Assembly (NCBI GenBank): GCA_947501355.1
Contig: CANMVA010000001.1
Coordinates: forward strand, 1,186,001-1,250,000
Length of the DNA: 64,000 nt
DNA from: an uncultured Paracoccaceae bacterium
Lineage (GTDB): Bacteria > Pseudomonadota > Alphaproteobacteria > Rhodobacterales > Rhodobacteraceae
Direction of reading: 5' to 3'
Part shown: piece after piece, positions 44,654-54,210 of the stretch
How the letters are laid out: every line of letters starts with the position of its first letter
Position numbering within the stretch: the stretch's first letter is position 1
Notes under the pieces: model-generated
Database searches by the model: none
What the model was told of the DNA's origin: nothing
What the model saw: the letters and a program-made list of their open reading frames with translations, nothing else
Made by a program: the position numbers and the translations under genes

Positions 44654-45849
44654 TGGCGCGCGCCTTTCTGATCGTGATGGATTCTGTCGGTTGCGGTGGC
44701 GCGCCGGACGCCGCCGATTTTGGCGATGAAGGCTCCAACACGCTGGCCCATATCGCGCAGGCCTGTGCGTCGGGTCGAGCGGACGAGGGGCGCCGCGGAC
44801 CGCTTCATCTACCTCATCTGGATGCGCTTGGTTTAGGAGCGGCGATCCGGTTGGCCTCTGGTGCTGAGACGCCGGGCTTGACGGCCACGCCCACTGGACT
44901 TTGGGGGGCTGCCACCGAGATCTCGAAAGGCAAAGACACCCCGTCCGGCCATTGGGAACTTGCAGGCGTTCCGGTGCCATGGGATTGGCACTATTTCCCC
45001 GACACCGACCCGTCTTTCCCAGAACCGGTTGTGACCCAAGTATGCCTTGCCGCAGGTACCGGCGGCCTGTTGGGCAATTGCCACGCCCCCGGCACCGCGA
45101 TTATCGAGGAAGAAGGGGCACGCCACCTGCAAACCGGGTGGCCGATTTGCTATACCTCTGCGGACAGCGTGTTTCAGATCGCCGCCCATGAGGAGGCGTT
45201 CGGGCTTGAGCGTCTTTATCAGCTTTGCCGAGATCTGACGCCGATGCTGCACGCCATGAAAGTGGGCCGCGTGATCGCACGGCCCTTCATCGGTTCGCCT
45301 GAAACGGGATTTACGCGCACCACCAACCGCAAGGATTTCGCGATTCCGCTGCCCTCGCCATCGCTCTGCGATTGGGTACAAGGGGCCGGTGGAACTGTGC
45401 AAGCCATTGGCAAGATTGGAGATATCTTCTCCATGCAAGGCATCGACTCGGTTGTGAAGGGCGATGATGCCGCGCTGATGGAGCATCTGGTGGAGGCGGT
45501 TCAGACCGCCCCTGACGGCACCTTTGTCTTTGCCAATTTTGTCGAATTCGACAGCCTTTACGGCCACCGCCGGGACGTGGCGGGTTATGCGCGCGCACTG
45601 GAATGGTTTGATGCGCAACTGCCCCGCGTGATGGAGGGGCTGCGCGCCGGTGATCTGATGATTTTCACCGCCGATCATGGCAATGACCCCACATGGCGCG
45701 GCACGGATCACACGCGCGAGCGGGTGCCGGTTGTCGGAACAGGCGTTGGTTTTAACCAAATCGGTCAGGTCGGCTTTGCCGATGTCGCAGCCTCGATCGC
45801 AGCACATTTGGGTGTCCCGTCCCAAGGCCCGGGACGGAGTTTTCTATGA
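44653..45849 (+). CDS. deoB: Phosphopentomutase
   Basis: A 398-residue alkaline-phosphatase-superfamily enzyme that converts (deoxy)ribose-1-phosphate to the 5-phosphate. The metal-binding start VMDSVGCGGAPDAADFGDEGSNT (split here only for length) and the C-terminal FTADHGNDP and TDHTRERVP motifs are present. It overlaps deoA by one base and add by four bases, in the middle of the salvage operon. Confidence 0.95.
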   Translation: MARAFLIVMDSVGCGGAPDAADFGDEGSNTLAHIAQACASGRADEGRRGPLHLPHLDALGLGAAIRLASGAETPGLTATPTGLWGAATEISKGKDTPSGHWELAGVPVPWDWHYFPDTDPSFPEPVVTQVCLAAGTGGLLGNCHAPGTAIIEEEGARHLQTGWPICYTSADSVFQIAAHEEAFGLERLYQLCRDLTPMLHAMKVGRVIARPFIGSPETGFTRTTNRKDFAIPLPSPSLCDWVQGAGGTVQAIGKIGDIFSMQGIDSVVKGDDAALMEHLVEAVQTAPDGTFVFANFVEFDSLYGHRRDVAGYARALEWFDAQLPRVMEGLRAGDLMIFTADHGNDPTWRGTDHTRERVPVVGTGVGFNQIGQVGFADVAASIAAHLGVPSQGPGRSFL

Positions 45850-46829
45850 CCGCACATCTGCCCAAGATTGAACTTCACCTGCATCTCGAAGGCGCCGCGC
45901 CGCCTGCCTTCATTCGTGGTCTGGCGCAGGAAAAGTCGACAAATCTCGACGGGATTTTCGATGAGGCTGGCAACTACAGCTATAGCGATTTCAACGACTT
46001 CCTGCGGGTCTATGAAGCGGCGACAAGTGTGCTCACCTCGCCAGAGGATTACGCACGGCTGACAACGGCTGTGCTGGAGCAATGCGCGGCGAATGACGTG
46101 ATCTATGCCGAGACGTTCCTGTCGCCTGATTTCTGCGGTGGGCGCGATGTGGGGGCATGGCGCGAATATCTCCACGCGATGCAAGAGGCCGCAGACAAGG
46201 CTGAGGCGCAAGACGGCATTATTCTGCGTGGGATCGTGACCTGCATTCGGCATTTCGGCCCGGAAAAGGCAAAGGAAACAGCGCTTTGTGCCGCTGAGAC
46301 CGCTGGCGACTGGATTGTCGGTTATGGCATTGCCGGTGACGAGATGACCGGCAAGCCCCGCGATTTTGTCTATAGTTTCGACATGGCGCGCGAGGCCGGA
46401 TTGCGCCTGACCGCCCATGCAGGCGAATGGGGCGGGGCGGCTTCTGTCCGCGACGCATGGCGTGACTTGCGGGTCGAACGGATCGGCCACGGTGTGCATG
46501 CGATCCGGGACCCTGGTTTGGTCGATGAGCTGGCAGAGGCGGGGGTCGTTCTGGAGGTGTGTCCCGGCTCCAACGTCGCACTTGGGGTCGCCAAAAGCTG
46601 GGCCGATCACCCGATCGAAAAGCTGCGGGCCGCGGGTGTGAAAGTCACCGTGTCCACCGATGATCCGCCGTTCTTTCACACGAGCATGCGGGCAGAGTAT
46701 GATCGCCTTGCCGACACGTTCGGCTGGGATGACGAAGTCTTCGCCCAGATCGCAAGAACATCTGCGGAGGCCGCCTTTTGCGACGCCGAAACCCGCACTA
46801 CCCTGTTAACCAGATTGGAGACCGCATGA
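45846..46829 (+). CDS. add: Adenosine deaminase
   Basis: A 327-residue TIM-barrel metal-dependent deaminase converting (deoxy)adenosine to (deoxy)inosine. Zinc ligands are seen in [11 protein letters not shown] (HxH), [10 protein letters not shown] and the STDDPPFF aspartate; the [12 protein letters not shown] motif holds the conserved His. It overlaps deoB and upp by four bases each. It could also be an adenine deaminase of the same family, since the two are hard to separate by sequence alone. Confidence 0.9.
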   Translation: MTAHLPKIELHLHLEGAAPPAFIRGLAQEKSTNLDGIFDEAGNYSYSDFNDFLRVYEAATSVLTSPEDYARLTTAVLEQCAANDVIYAETFLSPDFCGGRDVGAWREYLHAMQEAADKAEAQDGIILRGIVTCIRHFGPEKAKETALCAAETAGDWIVGYGIAGDEMTGKPRDFVYSFDMAREAGLRLTAHAGEWGGAASVRDAWRDLRVERIGHGVHAIRDPGLVDELAEAGVVLEVCPGSNVALGVAKSWADHPIEKLRAAGVKVTVSTDDPPFFHTSMRAEYDRLADTFGWDDEVFAQIARTSAEAAFCDAETRTTLLTRLETA

Positions 46830-47458
46830 GCGATTTCGTAACCATCGTCGATCACCCCTTGGTGCAGCACAAGCTGACCCTGATGCGGCGGGTCGAGACC
46901 TCCACCGGCCAATTTCGCACCTTGCTGCGCGAGATCAGCCATTTGTTGGCCTATGAGGTCACGCGCGATCTGCCGCTTGTGAAGGTTCCGACCGAGACCC
47001 CGATGGGGCCGATGCAGGCCCCGCAACTGGATGGCAAAAAGCTGGCCCTTGTGTCGATCCTGCGCGCGGGCAACGGTTTGCTGGACGGTGTGCTGGATCT
47101 GATCCCCTCGGCGCGCGTGGGCTTTGTCGGGCTTTACCGGGACGAGGAAACGCTGCAGCCGGTGCAGTATTACTGCAAATTGCCCGACGCGCTGGAAGAG
47201 CGTTTGGTGATCGCTGTGGACCCGATGCTGGCGACCGGAAATTCCTCCGCGGCGGCGGTTGATCTGCTGAAAGAGGCGGGCGCCACAAACATCCGTTTCC
47301 TGTGTCTTCTGGCCGCCCCCGAAGGCATTGCGCGCATGCAAGAGGCGCATCCGGATGTTCCCATCATCACAGCATCTGTGGATGAGAAGCTGAATGAGCA
47401 TGGATATATTGTCCCTGGACTAGGAGATGCGGGTGACCGCATGTTTGGAACTAAATAA
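46826..47458 (+). CDS. upp: Uracil phosphoribosyltransferase
   Basis: A 210-residue enzyme that makes UMP from uracil and PRPP. The PRPP-binding motif [23 protein letters not shown] and the uracil-binding C-terminus [16 protein letters not shown] are diagnostic. ATG 46826 overlaps the add stop codon. It closes the cdd-deoA-deoB-add-upp operon, so cytidine, thymidine, uridine and adenosine breakdown products are salvaged together. Confidence 0.95.
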   Translation: MSDFVTIVDHPLVQHKLTLMRRVETSTGQFRTLLREISHLLAYEVTRDLPLVKVPTETPMGPMQAPQLDGKKLALVSILRAGNGLLDGVLDLIPSARVGFVGLYRDEETLQPVQYYCKLPDALEERLVIAVDPMLATGNSSAAAVDLLKEAGATNIRFLCLLAAPEGIARMQEAHPDVPIITASVDEKLNEHGYIVPGLGDAGDRMFGTK

Positions 47459-47510
47459 GCCAAATCGGGCGGATTGTTTCTTTACTCGATAGGGTTTTTG
47501 ACGCATTGTT

Positions 47511-47526
47511 CCACAACATTTTGTGG
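47511..47526. repeat. Short inverted repeat just upstream of the SPOR gene
   Basis: CCACAA and TTGTGG flank CATT, ending nine bases before the SPOR gene start. It overlaps the presumed ribosome-binding region and could influence translation. Confidence 0.35.
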
Positions 47527-47534
47527 GGGCACAT

Positions 47535-48848
47535 ATGCGTTTTCGACAGGCAGGTTCGGTTTTGGCTTTGATCTTGGGGCTGGCAGCAAGCGGTGCTGCG
47601 GCCCAGGGCGATATCCCGGCGGAGTTTCCGCCTGCATCCTACACTGCCAAGCAATATGTCGATAGCCGCGGCTGCGTCTATGTGCGCGCCGGCATCAGCG
47701 GCAACACCACCTGGGTGCCGCGCGTATCGCGCAACCGTCAGCAAATCTGTGGCATGCAGCCGTCGCTGGCCAACCGCGCGCGGGTGGCAGAGGCCCCGGT
47801 TGCGGAACCCGCAGCACCCGAGATCATCGTGCCGCGCACACCCGCGCAGGCTGCTCCTCGCCGTCCTGCCGCGCCGCGCATTTTCCAGCGCCAGCCGGGA
47901 CGCCCTATCGATACCGTCGCATCCGTGCGCACCACGCCGCAGCCGGTCGTGCGGACGCAGCAAGCACCGCGCGCCGTCGTACGCGCGCCCGCCGCACAGC
48001 CACGGGTCGTCGTGCGCCGTCCAGTTGCTGCAGCCCCTGCACCTGTCCGCCGGGTCGCACCCGCGCCGCAGACCGCGCGCCGTCAAGCCGCCTGCCAAGG
48101 TGCGTCCGCGCTATCCAGCCGCTACATCAACTCGGGCGGCAAAGCCGCCGTGCGCTGCGGCCCGCAAGCCGAAGCCCCGGTCACCCTCCTGCGCGGGTCT
48201 GGCGGCCAGCGTGTCGTCGCGACCGCTCCGGCGCGCCGCGAGGTCATCACTCCGCCCCCCGGCTATCGCCGCGTTTGGGAGGATGATCGTCTGAACCCCA
48301 ACCGGGGCCCACGCACGGCCCAAGGCGACGCGCAGATGGCGCGCGTCTGGACCGACACGCTGCCCCGCGAGGGGAAAACCCGCGTGCGCAGCACCTCTGG
48401 CTGCCAAGGCGCGTCCGCGCTGTCGAGCCGTTACATCAATTCGGGCAAGAAGGGGGCTGTGCGCTGCGGTCCGCAAGCCGAACCCCCTGTGACATATGTC
48501 ACGCGGCAGGCTGCGCCGACCAAGCGGATCAAGGCCCCCAAGAAACAGACCCGCGTTGTGCGTCAAGAGCGCCTGTCGGCCATGAACGCCCCGGCACCGC
48601 GCCAGCAGGCGCGCGCAGCCAGCCACCGTTTCGTGCAGGTCGGCACGTTTGGTGTGGCCCAGAACGCGACGAATACCGCGCGGCGCTTGCAGGCCTCTGG
48701 CCTGCCGGTGCGTCTGAGCAAATATTCCAAAGGTGGTAAGACTTACACAATCGTATTGGCAGGGCCTTTCGGCACGCAATCGCAGCTCAATGCAGGGCTG
48801 AACCGGGCTCGTCAGGCCGGGTTCAGGGATGCATTCCTGCGCAAGTAA
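47535..48848 (+). CDS. Secreted SPOR-domain protein with internal Cys repeats
   Basis: A 437-residue periplasmic protein with a signal peptide (residues 1-24, ending GAAAQG) and a long Ala/Pro/Arg-rich linker. A C-terminal SPOR domain (about residues 355-437, HRFVQVGTFGVAQNATNTAR to the end) binds denuded septal peptidoglycan. Two near-identical segments of about 35 residues, CQGASALSSRYINSG to CGPQAE, start at residues 187 and 290 with Cys spaced alike. A degenerate third copy may occur near residue 40. A role in cell division or envelope growth is inferred. A GTG at 47523 could add four residues. Confidence 0.85.
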   Translation: MRFRQAGSVLALILGLAASGAAAQGDIPAEFPPASYTAKQYVDSRGCVYVRAGISGNTTWVPRVSRNRQQICGMQPSLANRARVAEAPVAEPAAPEIIVPRTPAQAAPRRPAAPRIFQRQPGRPIDTVASVRTTPQPVVRTQQAPRAVVRAPAAQPRVVVRRPVAAAPAPVRRVAPAPQTARRQAACQGASALSSRYINSGGKAAVRCGPQAEAPVTLLRGSGGQRVVATAPARREVITPPPGYRRVWEDDRLNPNRGPRTAQGDAQMARVWTDTLPREGKTRVRSTSGCQGASALSSRYINSGKKGAVRCGPQAEPPVTYVTRQAAPTKRIKAPKKQTRVVRQERLSAMNAPAPRQQARAASHRFVQVGTFGVAQNATNTARRLQASGLPVRLSKYSKGGKTYTIVLAGPFGTQSQLNAGLNRARQAGFRDAFLRK

Positions 48849-48874
48849 GCGGGTCAGAAAAAGGCGAAAAAGAA

Positions 48875-48908
48875 GGGGCGGGATGCGAAGGGGCATCGCG
48901 CCCCTTTT
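48875..48908. terminator. Intrinsic terminator after the SPOR gene
   Basis: A GGGGCG...GATGC / GCATC...CGCCCC stem followed by TTTTCATTT on the plus strand, and by T-rich sequence on the minus strand. It lies between two convergent genes and probably works in both directions. Confidence 0.75.
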
Positions 48909-48923
48909 CATTTCGGTGGGGCG

Positions 48924-49934
48924 CTATTCGCCGCAAATCCCTTGCAGGCTGACCCAATCCTGATCGCTCAGCGATATCTTCTCGGAGCCCGCCGGGAACG
49001 GATCGGCTTCAATCAGATCAAGGGTGGTTTCACCGGACGGATCGACCGCATAGGCAAAGCTGGTGGAGCGGAGGCCTGCCGCCTCAAACCTTGTCAGCAA
49101 AGCGCTGCTATCCGGCAGCGGGGCAGGGGCAGCTAGTAGATGTTCGGCATAGCTTGCAAGGGTCGCGTTAGGCACCTCGCCCTGGGTCAGGAGCCGGAAA
49201 CTGGTCAGTGGCCCGGCATAGCTCAGCATCTGTTCCAAGGCAGGCTCTGCCGTGGTGCGGGCCTGTTCGGCCAACAGGTAGCCTGCCAGAACGTCCGGGT
49301 CTTCGTGATCCTCGACCACGCGGGCGTTGATCAGAATGTCGCCTCCGGGAAGACCGATTGTGTCAGGCAGTGCAGCACGGACGACGCGTAAGTCTCCGGG
49401 CAGGCCGAGTCGGACGGCAATGCGGCGCAGAGCGCGGTCGCCCAAAGCGGTCGAACAGGCGCGCCCGGTGATCCGCGTGAGGTGCCGGGTCAGATCGCGC
49501 CCGATCTGATCGCGCTTGACCTCTGGCACCACAGTGCTGGCATGGGTCACCAACGCGCCGGGGAGCCAAAAGAGGCCCAGCCACCCAATAAGGGCGATAC
49601 TGCCGCCAAAGATCGCCAGCCGCAGACGCCCCGGTTGCGGTTGCCGCTTCTGGATCGTTTTGCGCACGGTCTCCAGCGCGTCGATCATCGTGTCGTCGGC
49701 AACTTCAAGTGTTTCGCTTTGCTCCGCATCGGGGGCAAAAAGGGCAGGGCGCTCGCCCGGATTGACCCGCTCAATCGCGGGCAGCGACCAGTGGGTCAGC
49801 GCGCGCCCTGCCTTGTCGGACACCACAAGCGTTGCGTTGCCAAACGACAGCACGACATCCTGGCGCTGCGCATCCGCTGCCGCACGCCACAAGCCGGGGC
49901 TTTCAAGCCGGTCGTATTTATTCAGAGCTGTCAC
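48924..49934 (-). CDS. Membrane-anchored M48-like protein with degenerate zinc motif
   Basis: A 336-residue protein with an N-terminal soluble part, one transmembrane segment (about residues 104-127, LRLAIFGGSIALIGWLGLFW) and a C-terminal domain resembling M48 peptidases. The GDILINARVVEDHEDPDVLAGYLL stretch matches the strand-helix leading to HExxH (given only in part here), but the motif reads AEQAR at residues 222-226, so both zinc His and the flanking residues are lost. It is therefore a likely non-catalytic homologue. Its role is unknown. Confidence 0.6.
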   Translation of the reverse strand: MTALNKYDRLESPGLWRAAADAQRQDVVLSFGNATLVVSDKAGRALTHWSLPAIERVNPGERPALFAPDAEQSETLEVADDTMIDALETVRKTIQKRQPQPGRLRLAIFGGSIALIGWLGLFWLPGALVTHASTVVPEVKRDQIGRDLTRHLTRITGRACSTALGDRALRRIAVRLGLPGDLRVVRAALPDTIGLPGGDILINARVVEDHEDPDVLAGYLLAEQARTTAEPALEQMLSYAGPLTSFRLLTQGEVPNATLASYAEHLLAAPAPLPDSSALLTRFEAAGLRSTSFAYAVDPSGETTLDLIEADPFPAGSEKISLSDQDWVSLQGICGE

Positions 49935-50006
49935 GGGTTTGGCTGCTCTACCGCTTTTATAATTGCGGGCAGTCTAGACCAGCGGAGGTCCGCTCACAAC
50001 GCCAAG

Positions 50007-51635
50007 TCAAAGCGATTTGGCCACCGTGCGCAGCTCGAACTTCTGGATTTTCCCGGTAGAGGTCTTGGGCAGCTCCTGAAAGATCACCCGTTTGGGCGTT
50101 TTGAACCCCGCCAGACGCTCGCGCGAGAAGGCGATGATCTCTGCCTCATCGGCTGTGGCCCCGTCTTTCAACTCGACAAAGGCGCAGGGCACCTCGCCCC
50201 ATTTGTCATCGGGCTTGGCCACGACGGCCGCCAGAAGGATTGCCGGGTGGTGCATCAGCGCGCCTTCCACCTCAACCGAGCTGATGTTTTCGCCGCCCGA
50301 GATGATGATATCCTTGGCGCGGTCCGCGATCTGCACATGGCCATCGGGATGCTGCACTGCGATGTCGCCGGAATGGAAATGCCCCCCCGCAAAGCTCTCC
50401 CGCGTGGCCTTCTCGTTCTTCAGATAGCCCTTCATTACCGAGTTGCCGCGTAGCACAATCTCCCCCTGGGTGGTGCCGTCCATCGCGATTTGCTGGTTGT
50501 TCTCGTCCACGACGCCCAGATGCTCCATCATCGGGAAGGCCACGCCCTGACGCGCCTTGATCGCGGCCTGTTCGGATTGGGGTAGATCGTTCCACGCTTC
50601 GCCATTCCATAAGCATTCAGTGACATGGCCATAGGTCTCGGTCAGCCCATAGACCTGCATGACGTTAAAGCCCAGTTTTTCAATCGCGGCCAATGTGGCG
50701 GCGGCGGGCGGCGCGCCTGCGGTGAAGACCTGCACGGGCTGATCGAAAGCGCGGCGCTCGTCCTCCTTTGCGTTGACGATCATGTTCAGCACGATTGGCG
50801 CGCCGCCGAAGTGGGTGACGCCTTCATCGGCCAACGCGTCATAGATCGCCGTGGCCGAGATATCGCGGCAGCAGACAATCGTGCCGCCCAGCATTGGCAT
50901 CATCCAGGTGTGGTTCCAGCCGTTGCAATGAAAGAGTGGCACAATCGTCAGATAACGCGGGTAGAGCTGCATCTGCCAGCTGACCACCGTGCCCATCGTC
51001 ATCAGATAGGCACCCCGGTGGTGATAGACGACGCCCTTGGGCCGCCCGGTGGTGCCGGAGGTATAGTTGACCGCAAGGCTCTCCCATTCGTCTTCCGGCA
51101 TGATCCACGGGAAATCGGGATCGCCGGTGAGCAGAAAATCCTCATAGTCGATCTGCTCGCCCATATCATGCACGCCTGCGGCATCATCGGGGACTTCGAT
51201 GATCTGCGGGACGGGACCTTCCATCAGCCCGATGGCGTCCATTGCGATGGGCAGGAACTGGCTATCGACCAGAACCGCCTTGGCTTCGGCGTGATCGAAA
51301 ATATAGGCGATGGTGTCCGCCTCAAGCCGGATATTGATCGTGTTCAGCACCGCGCCGCAGGCCGGTACGCCGAAATGCGCCTCTGCCTGCGCCGGGACAT
51401 TGGGCAGAAGCGTGGCAACTACGTCGCCCGGCTTGATCCCGATTTTCACAAGCGCCGAGGCCAGCTGCGACACCCGCGCATGATATTCGCGGTAGGTCTT
51501 GCGGTGATCGCCATAGACAACGGCTTCACGGTCCGGAAAAACCTGCGCCGCGCGTTGCAAATGTGACAGCGGTGTCAGCGGCACGTAATTGGCCGCATTC
51601 TTGTCCAAACCGCTTTCGTCAGCCAGCCATCCCAT
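50007..51635 (-). CDS. Acyl-CoA ligase, medium-chain/DmdB-like
   Basis: A 542-residue ANL-superfamily ligase with the AMP-binding motif VNYTSGTTGRPKGVVYHH, the substrate-site GLTETYGHVTE region and the C-terminal catalytic Lys in PKTSTGKIQKFE. The N-terminus MGWLADESGLDKNAANYVPLTP and the overall layout resemble the marine DmdB (3-methylmercaptopropionyl-CoA ligase) and medium-chain acyl-CoA ligase group. Substrate cannot be fixed from sequence. It would feed acyl-CoA to the oxidation genes at 57-63 kb. The divergent neighbour is an EamA transporter. Confidence 0.85.
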   Translation of the reverse strand: MGWLADESGLDKNAANYVPLTPLSHLQRAAQVFPDREAVVYGDHRKTYREYHARVSQLASALVKIGIKPGDVVATLLPNVPAQAEAHFGVPACGAVLNTINIRLEADTIAYIFDHAEAKAVLVDSQFLPIAMDAIGLMEGPVPQIIEVPDDAAGVHDMGEQIDYEDFLLTGDPDFPWIMPEDEWESLAVNYTSGTTGRPKGVVYHHRGAYLMTMGTVVSWQMQLYPRYLTIVPLFHCNGWNHTWMMPMLGGTIVCCRDISATAIYDALADEGVTHFGGAPIVLNMIVNAKEDERRAFDQPVQVFTAGAPPAAATLAAIEKLGFNVMQVYGLTETYGHVTECLWNGEAWNDLPQSEQAAIKARQGVAFPMMEHLGVVDENNQQIAMDGTTQGEIVLRGNSVMKGYLKNEKATRESFAGGHFHSGDIAVQHPDGHVQIADRAKDIIISGGENISSVEVEGALMHHPAILLAAVVAKPDDKWGEVPCAFVELKDGATADEAEIIAFSRERLAGFKTPKRVIFQELPKTSTGKIQKFELRTVAKSL

Positions 51636-51716
51636 CGCGATGTCCTCCCCAACACATCAAATGTCGGACAATTATGCCGCTTGCCAACGCGCTTGGAAAG
51701 CGCAATCTGTGGCGCG

Positions 51717-52637
51717 ATGACGCAGGATGCTCCCACTCAACCGCTCAAGGCCGCTTGGTGCATCCTTGGGGCGATGGCGATGCTGGGTTGTATCGACAAT
51801 TTTGTCTTCCGCATCAGTGCCGAGATTGGCCTGTGGCAGATGCACGCCGTCCGCTCCGTGATGGCGCTGACGCTGATCGCGGCGCTGTCTGCGCTGGGCT
51901 TTGGCAGCCTGCGGCCCAAGCGCCTTGGCACCGTCGTGATACGCAGCGCACTGGTGGCCACCTCGATGCTGCTTTACTTCGGATCGCTCGCCTTTCTGCC
52001 CATCGCGCAATCGCTGGCGGGGCTCTTCACCTCGCCCATCTGGGTGCTGGTTGTGTCGGCCTTGGCGCTGGGCCAACCCATCGGCCCCTTGCGGATCGGT
52101 GCCGTGGCACTTGGGTTCACCGGCACGCTGCTCGTGCTGCAACCCGACCCGGCCAACCTGTCACTGGTCACGGTCATGCCTGTCGCGGCCGGGCTGCTTT
52201 ACGCGCTTGGCGCACTCGCCACCCGCCGCTGGTGTCTGGAGGAAACCACGCTCTGCCTGTTGGCAGGCTTCATGGCCATCCTCGGCCTTTGGGGCGTGAT
52301 CGGGCTGGGCATCCTCACCGTCTTTCCGCAAACGGTGCCTGACGGCCCGGACGGGTTTCTGATCCGCGGCTGGGTTGCGATGTCACCGCTGATCTGGGGC
52401 CTTGTGGTGGTGCAGGCTGTAGGCTCTGTCATCGGTGTGGGCCTGATCATCAAAGCCTACCAGTTGGGGGAAACCTCAACCATCGCGGTGCTGGAATACG
52501 CGATTATCCTGTTCGCGTCCTTCTTTGCCTGGCTTTTCTTTGGCCAGCTTCTCAACCCGCTTGGGTTTTTCGGTGTCGCCCTCGTCATCACCGCAGGATC
52601 GCTGATTGCGATCCGCACGCGCCGCGCGGTAGCTTGA
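51717..52637 (+). CDS. DMT-family (EamA) transporter
   Basis: A 306-residue protein with ten hydrophobic segments and two EamA repeats (about residues 10-130 and 150-290), including WCILGAMAMLGCIDNF at the start and YALGALATRRW in the second half. ATG 51717 begins the conserved fold; the longer frame upstream is not. The transported metabolite is unknown. It is divergent from the acyl-CoA ligase gene and followed by a sulfotransferase-like gene after four bases. Confidence 0.88.
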   Translation: MTQDAPTQPLKAAWCILGAMAMLGCIDNFVFRISAEIGLWQMHAVRSVMALTLIAALSALGFGSLRPKRLGTVVIRSALVATSMLLYFGSLAFLPIAQSLAGLFTSPIWVLVVSALALGQPIGPLRIGAVALGFTGTLLVLQPDPANLSLVTVMPVAAGLLYALGALATRRWCLEETTLCLLAGFMAILGLWGVIGLGILTVFPQTVPDGPDGFLIRGWVAMSPLIWGLVVVQAVGSVIGVGLIIKAYQLGETSTIAVLEYAIILFASFFAWLFFGQLLNPLGFFGVALVITAGSLIAIRTRRAVA

Positions 52638-52641
52638 GCCC

Positions 52642-53280
52642 ATGATCATCTCGCAGGGCAGGCGCTATATCTTCATCCATATCCCCAAAACCGGCGGCAC
52701 CTCCATGGCGCTGGCGCTGGAGGAGCGCGCGATGAAAGACGACATCATGCTGGGCGACACGCCCAAAGCCCGCAAGCGCCGCCACAAGGTCAAGGACATC
52801 CCCGCCTCAGGGCGTCTGTGGAAGCATTCGCGAATCCGCGATATCTATGGTTTGGTCGATCAGGCGCAGATCGACGCCTCTTTCTGCTTCACGCTGGTGC
52901 GCAATCCTTATGACCGCGTGCTGAGCTATTACCACTGGCTGCGGGAGCAGAGCTTTGCACACCCCGCCGTGACCCTCGCAAAGGCCTCCTGCTTTGGCGA
53001 TTTCCTAACGGACCCGCACACCCAAGCCACCCTGCGCGAGAACCCGGCCTCCAGCTACATGATCGACGCCACCGGGCGTGACACTTGTGCGGCCTATATC
53101 CGGCTTGAACATCTGGACACCGATCTGGCCCCGCTTGAGGCGCATCTGGGCTTCGCGCTCGCGCTGCCGCATATCAATGTCAGCCCCACAGACGAGCCTG
53201 CGCACTATACCGATGCGCAGCGTGCCCTCGTGGCAGAGCTTTGCGCAGAAGACTTCGCGCGATTCGGCTACGCGGTCTAA
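52642..53280 (+). CDS. Sulfotransferase-family protein
   Basis: A 212-residue cytoplasmic protein with the 5'-phosphosulfate-binding loop IPKTGGTSMA (residues about 14-23) and the 3'-phosphate-binding VRNPYDRVLSYY motif typical of PAPS-dependent sulfotransferases. It transfers sulfate to an unknown acceptor, for example a carbohydrate or lipid. It starts four bases after the EamA stop, so the two may be co-transcribed. A spacer of about 214 nt with no gene follows before the Hint gene. Confidence 0.85.
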   Translation: MIISQGRRYIFIHIPKTGGTSMALALEERAMKDDIMLGDTPKARKRRHKVKDIPASGRLWKHSRIRDIYGLVDQAQIDASFCFTLVRNPYDRVLSYYHWLREQSFAHPAVTLAKASCFGDFLTDPHTQATLRENPASSYMIDATGRDTCAAYIRLEHLDTDLAPLEAHLGFALALPHINVSPTDEPAHYTDAQRALVAELCAEDFARFGYAV

Positions 53281-53494
53281 ATCCGCTCTGACACCTGTCT
53301 AAAAGTCAGCCCATTGTTGCGCGATCAGGATCAATTCAGCAAATGTGAATTAAATTTGTCTGAAATTGGAACCATTGCCCTGATCTTGTCGCTTTTTTGG
53401 CCAATCTCCGACTTGGGAATCACTGCTCCTTAGAGGTGCTGCAAATGACGTTCCGTGCTGCCGTGTTGGACGTTGGATCAAAAGGGGATGTGAC

Positions 53495-54172
53495 ATGTTT
53501 GGATTGCGTAAAGGGGTCTTTGGTGGGGCCAGACAGACAATCGAAACCACTGGCGCGTGGGACGGCTTGCCTGGTGTCGCTTCGGGGCTGGTCTGGGGCA
53601 CGCGCGTTGCGACCCGGATGGGCTGGCGCCCGGTCGAGGCGATTGCCGAGGGCGACGAAGTGCTGACCTTCGATCACGGTCTGCAAACGGTCATCGAGGT
53701 CCGCCGCGAGGTTGTCTGGAACGCGGTCACCGACTGCCCCGAGCATCTGTGGCCCCTGCATGTCCCCGCTGGCGCGCTGGGCAATCTGCAGGAAACCCAT
53801 CTGCTGCCCGAACAGCATGTGCTGGTCGAAAGCGATGCCGCCGAGGATTTTCTGGGCGATCCGTTTGCCATGCTGCCTGCGGAGGCTCTGGTCGGCTTTC
53901 GCGGCATCACCCGCCAGATGCCCACCGAGATGATCGAGGTCGTCACCCTGCATTTCCGCCGGGACGAGGTCGTCTTCGCCAATATCGGCGCGTTGTTCTA
54001 CCAGCCCAAATCCACTTGCCTGGTCGGCGATCTGGCCGACACGGTGGCGCAGGATTACGTCGCTTTGCCGATCGGCACAGCCCGCGAACTGGTCGAGATG
54101 ATGGTGCTGGATGACCAGCCGGTTTACCCCGCAGAGGTCGATGAAGCACTGCTGGAAGTGGCCGTCGCCTGA
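53495..54172 (+). CDS. Hint-domain protein lacking the splicing cysteine
   Basis: A 225-residue bacterial Hint (hedgehog/intein) protein. The fold signature WGTRVATRMGWRPVEAIAEGD and later Hint strands (CLVGDLADTV, FANIGALFYQP) are present. The residue expected to be the nucleophilic Cys/Ser at the start of the domain is Gly (LVWGTRV), so self-cleavage is not expected by the usual mechanism. Such Hint proteins are very common in Rhodobacterales, usually next to calcium-binding exoproteins; none is nearby here. It is convergent with the DUF1826 gene. Confidence 0.82.
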   Translation: MFGLRKGVFGGARQTIETTGAWDGLPGVASGLVWGTRVATRMGWRPVEAIAEGDEVLTFDHGLQTVIEVRREVVWNAVTDCPEHLWPLHVPAGALGNLQETHLLPEQHVLVESDAAEDFLGDPFAMLPAEALVGFRGITRQMPTEMIEVVTLHFRRDEVVFANIGALFYQPKSTCLVGDLADTVAQDYVALPIGTARELVEMMVLDDQPVYPAEVDEALLEVAVA

Positions 54173-54175
54173 ACG

Positions 54176-54204
54176 GTCCTGCCCGGATGTCTGCCGGACA
54201 GGAC
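54176..54204. terminator. Stem-loop between the convergent Hint and DUF1826 genes
   Basis: An 11-bp stem with one mismatch (GTCCTGCCCGG pairing CCGGACAGGAC) and loop ATGTCTG. No T-run follows, so it is a candidate terminator rather than a clear one. Confidence 0.45.
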
Positions 54205-54210
54205 GGTTGA

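Noticed and set aside
53281-53494. Hidden small gene in the sulfotransferase-Hint spacer
   Set aside because: Only short frames without ribosome sites; AT-richer upstream region more likely holds a promoter for the Hint gene.
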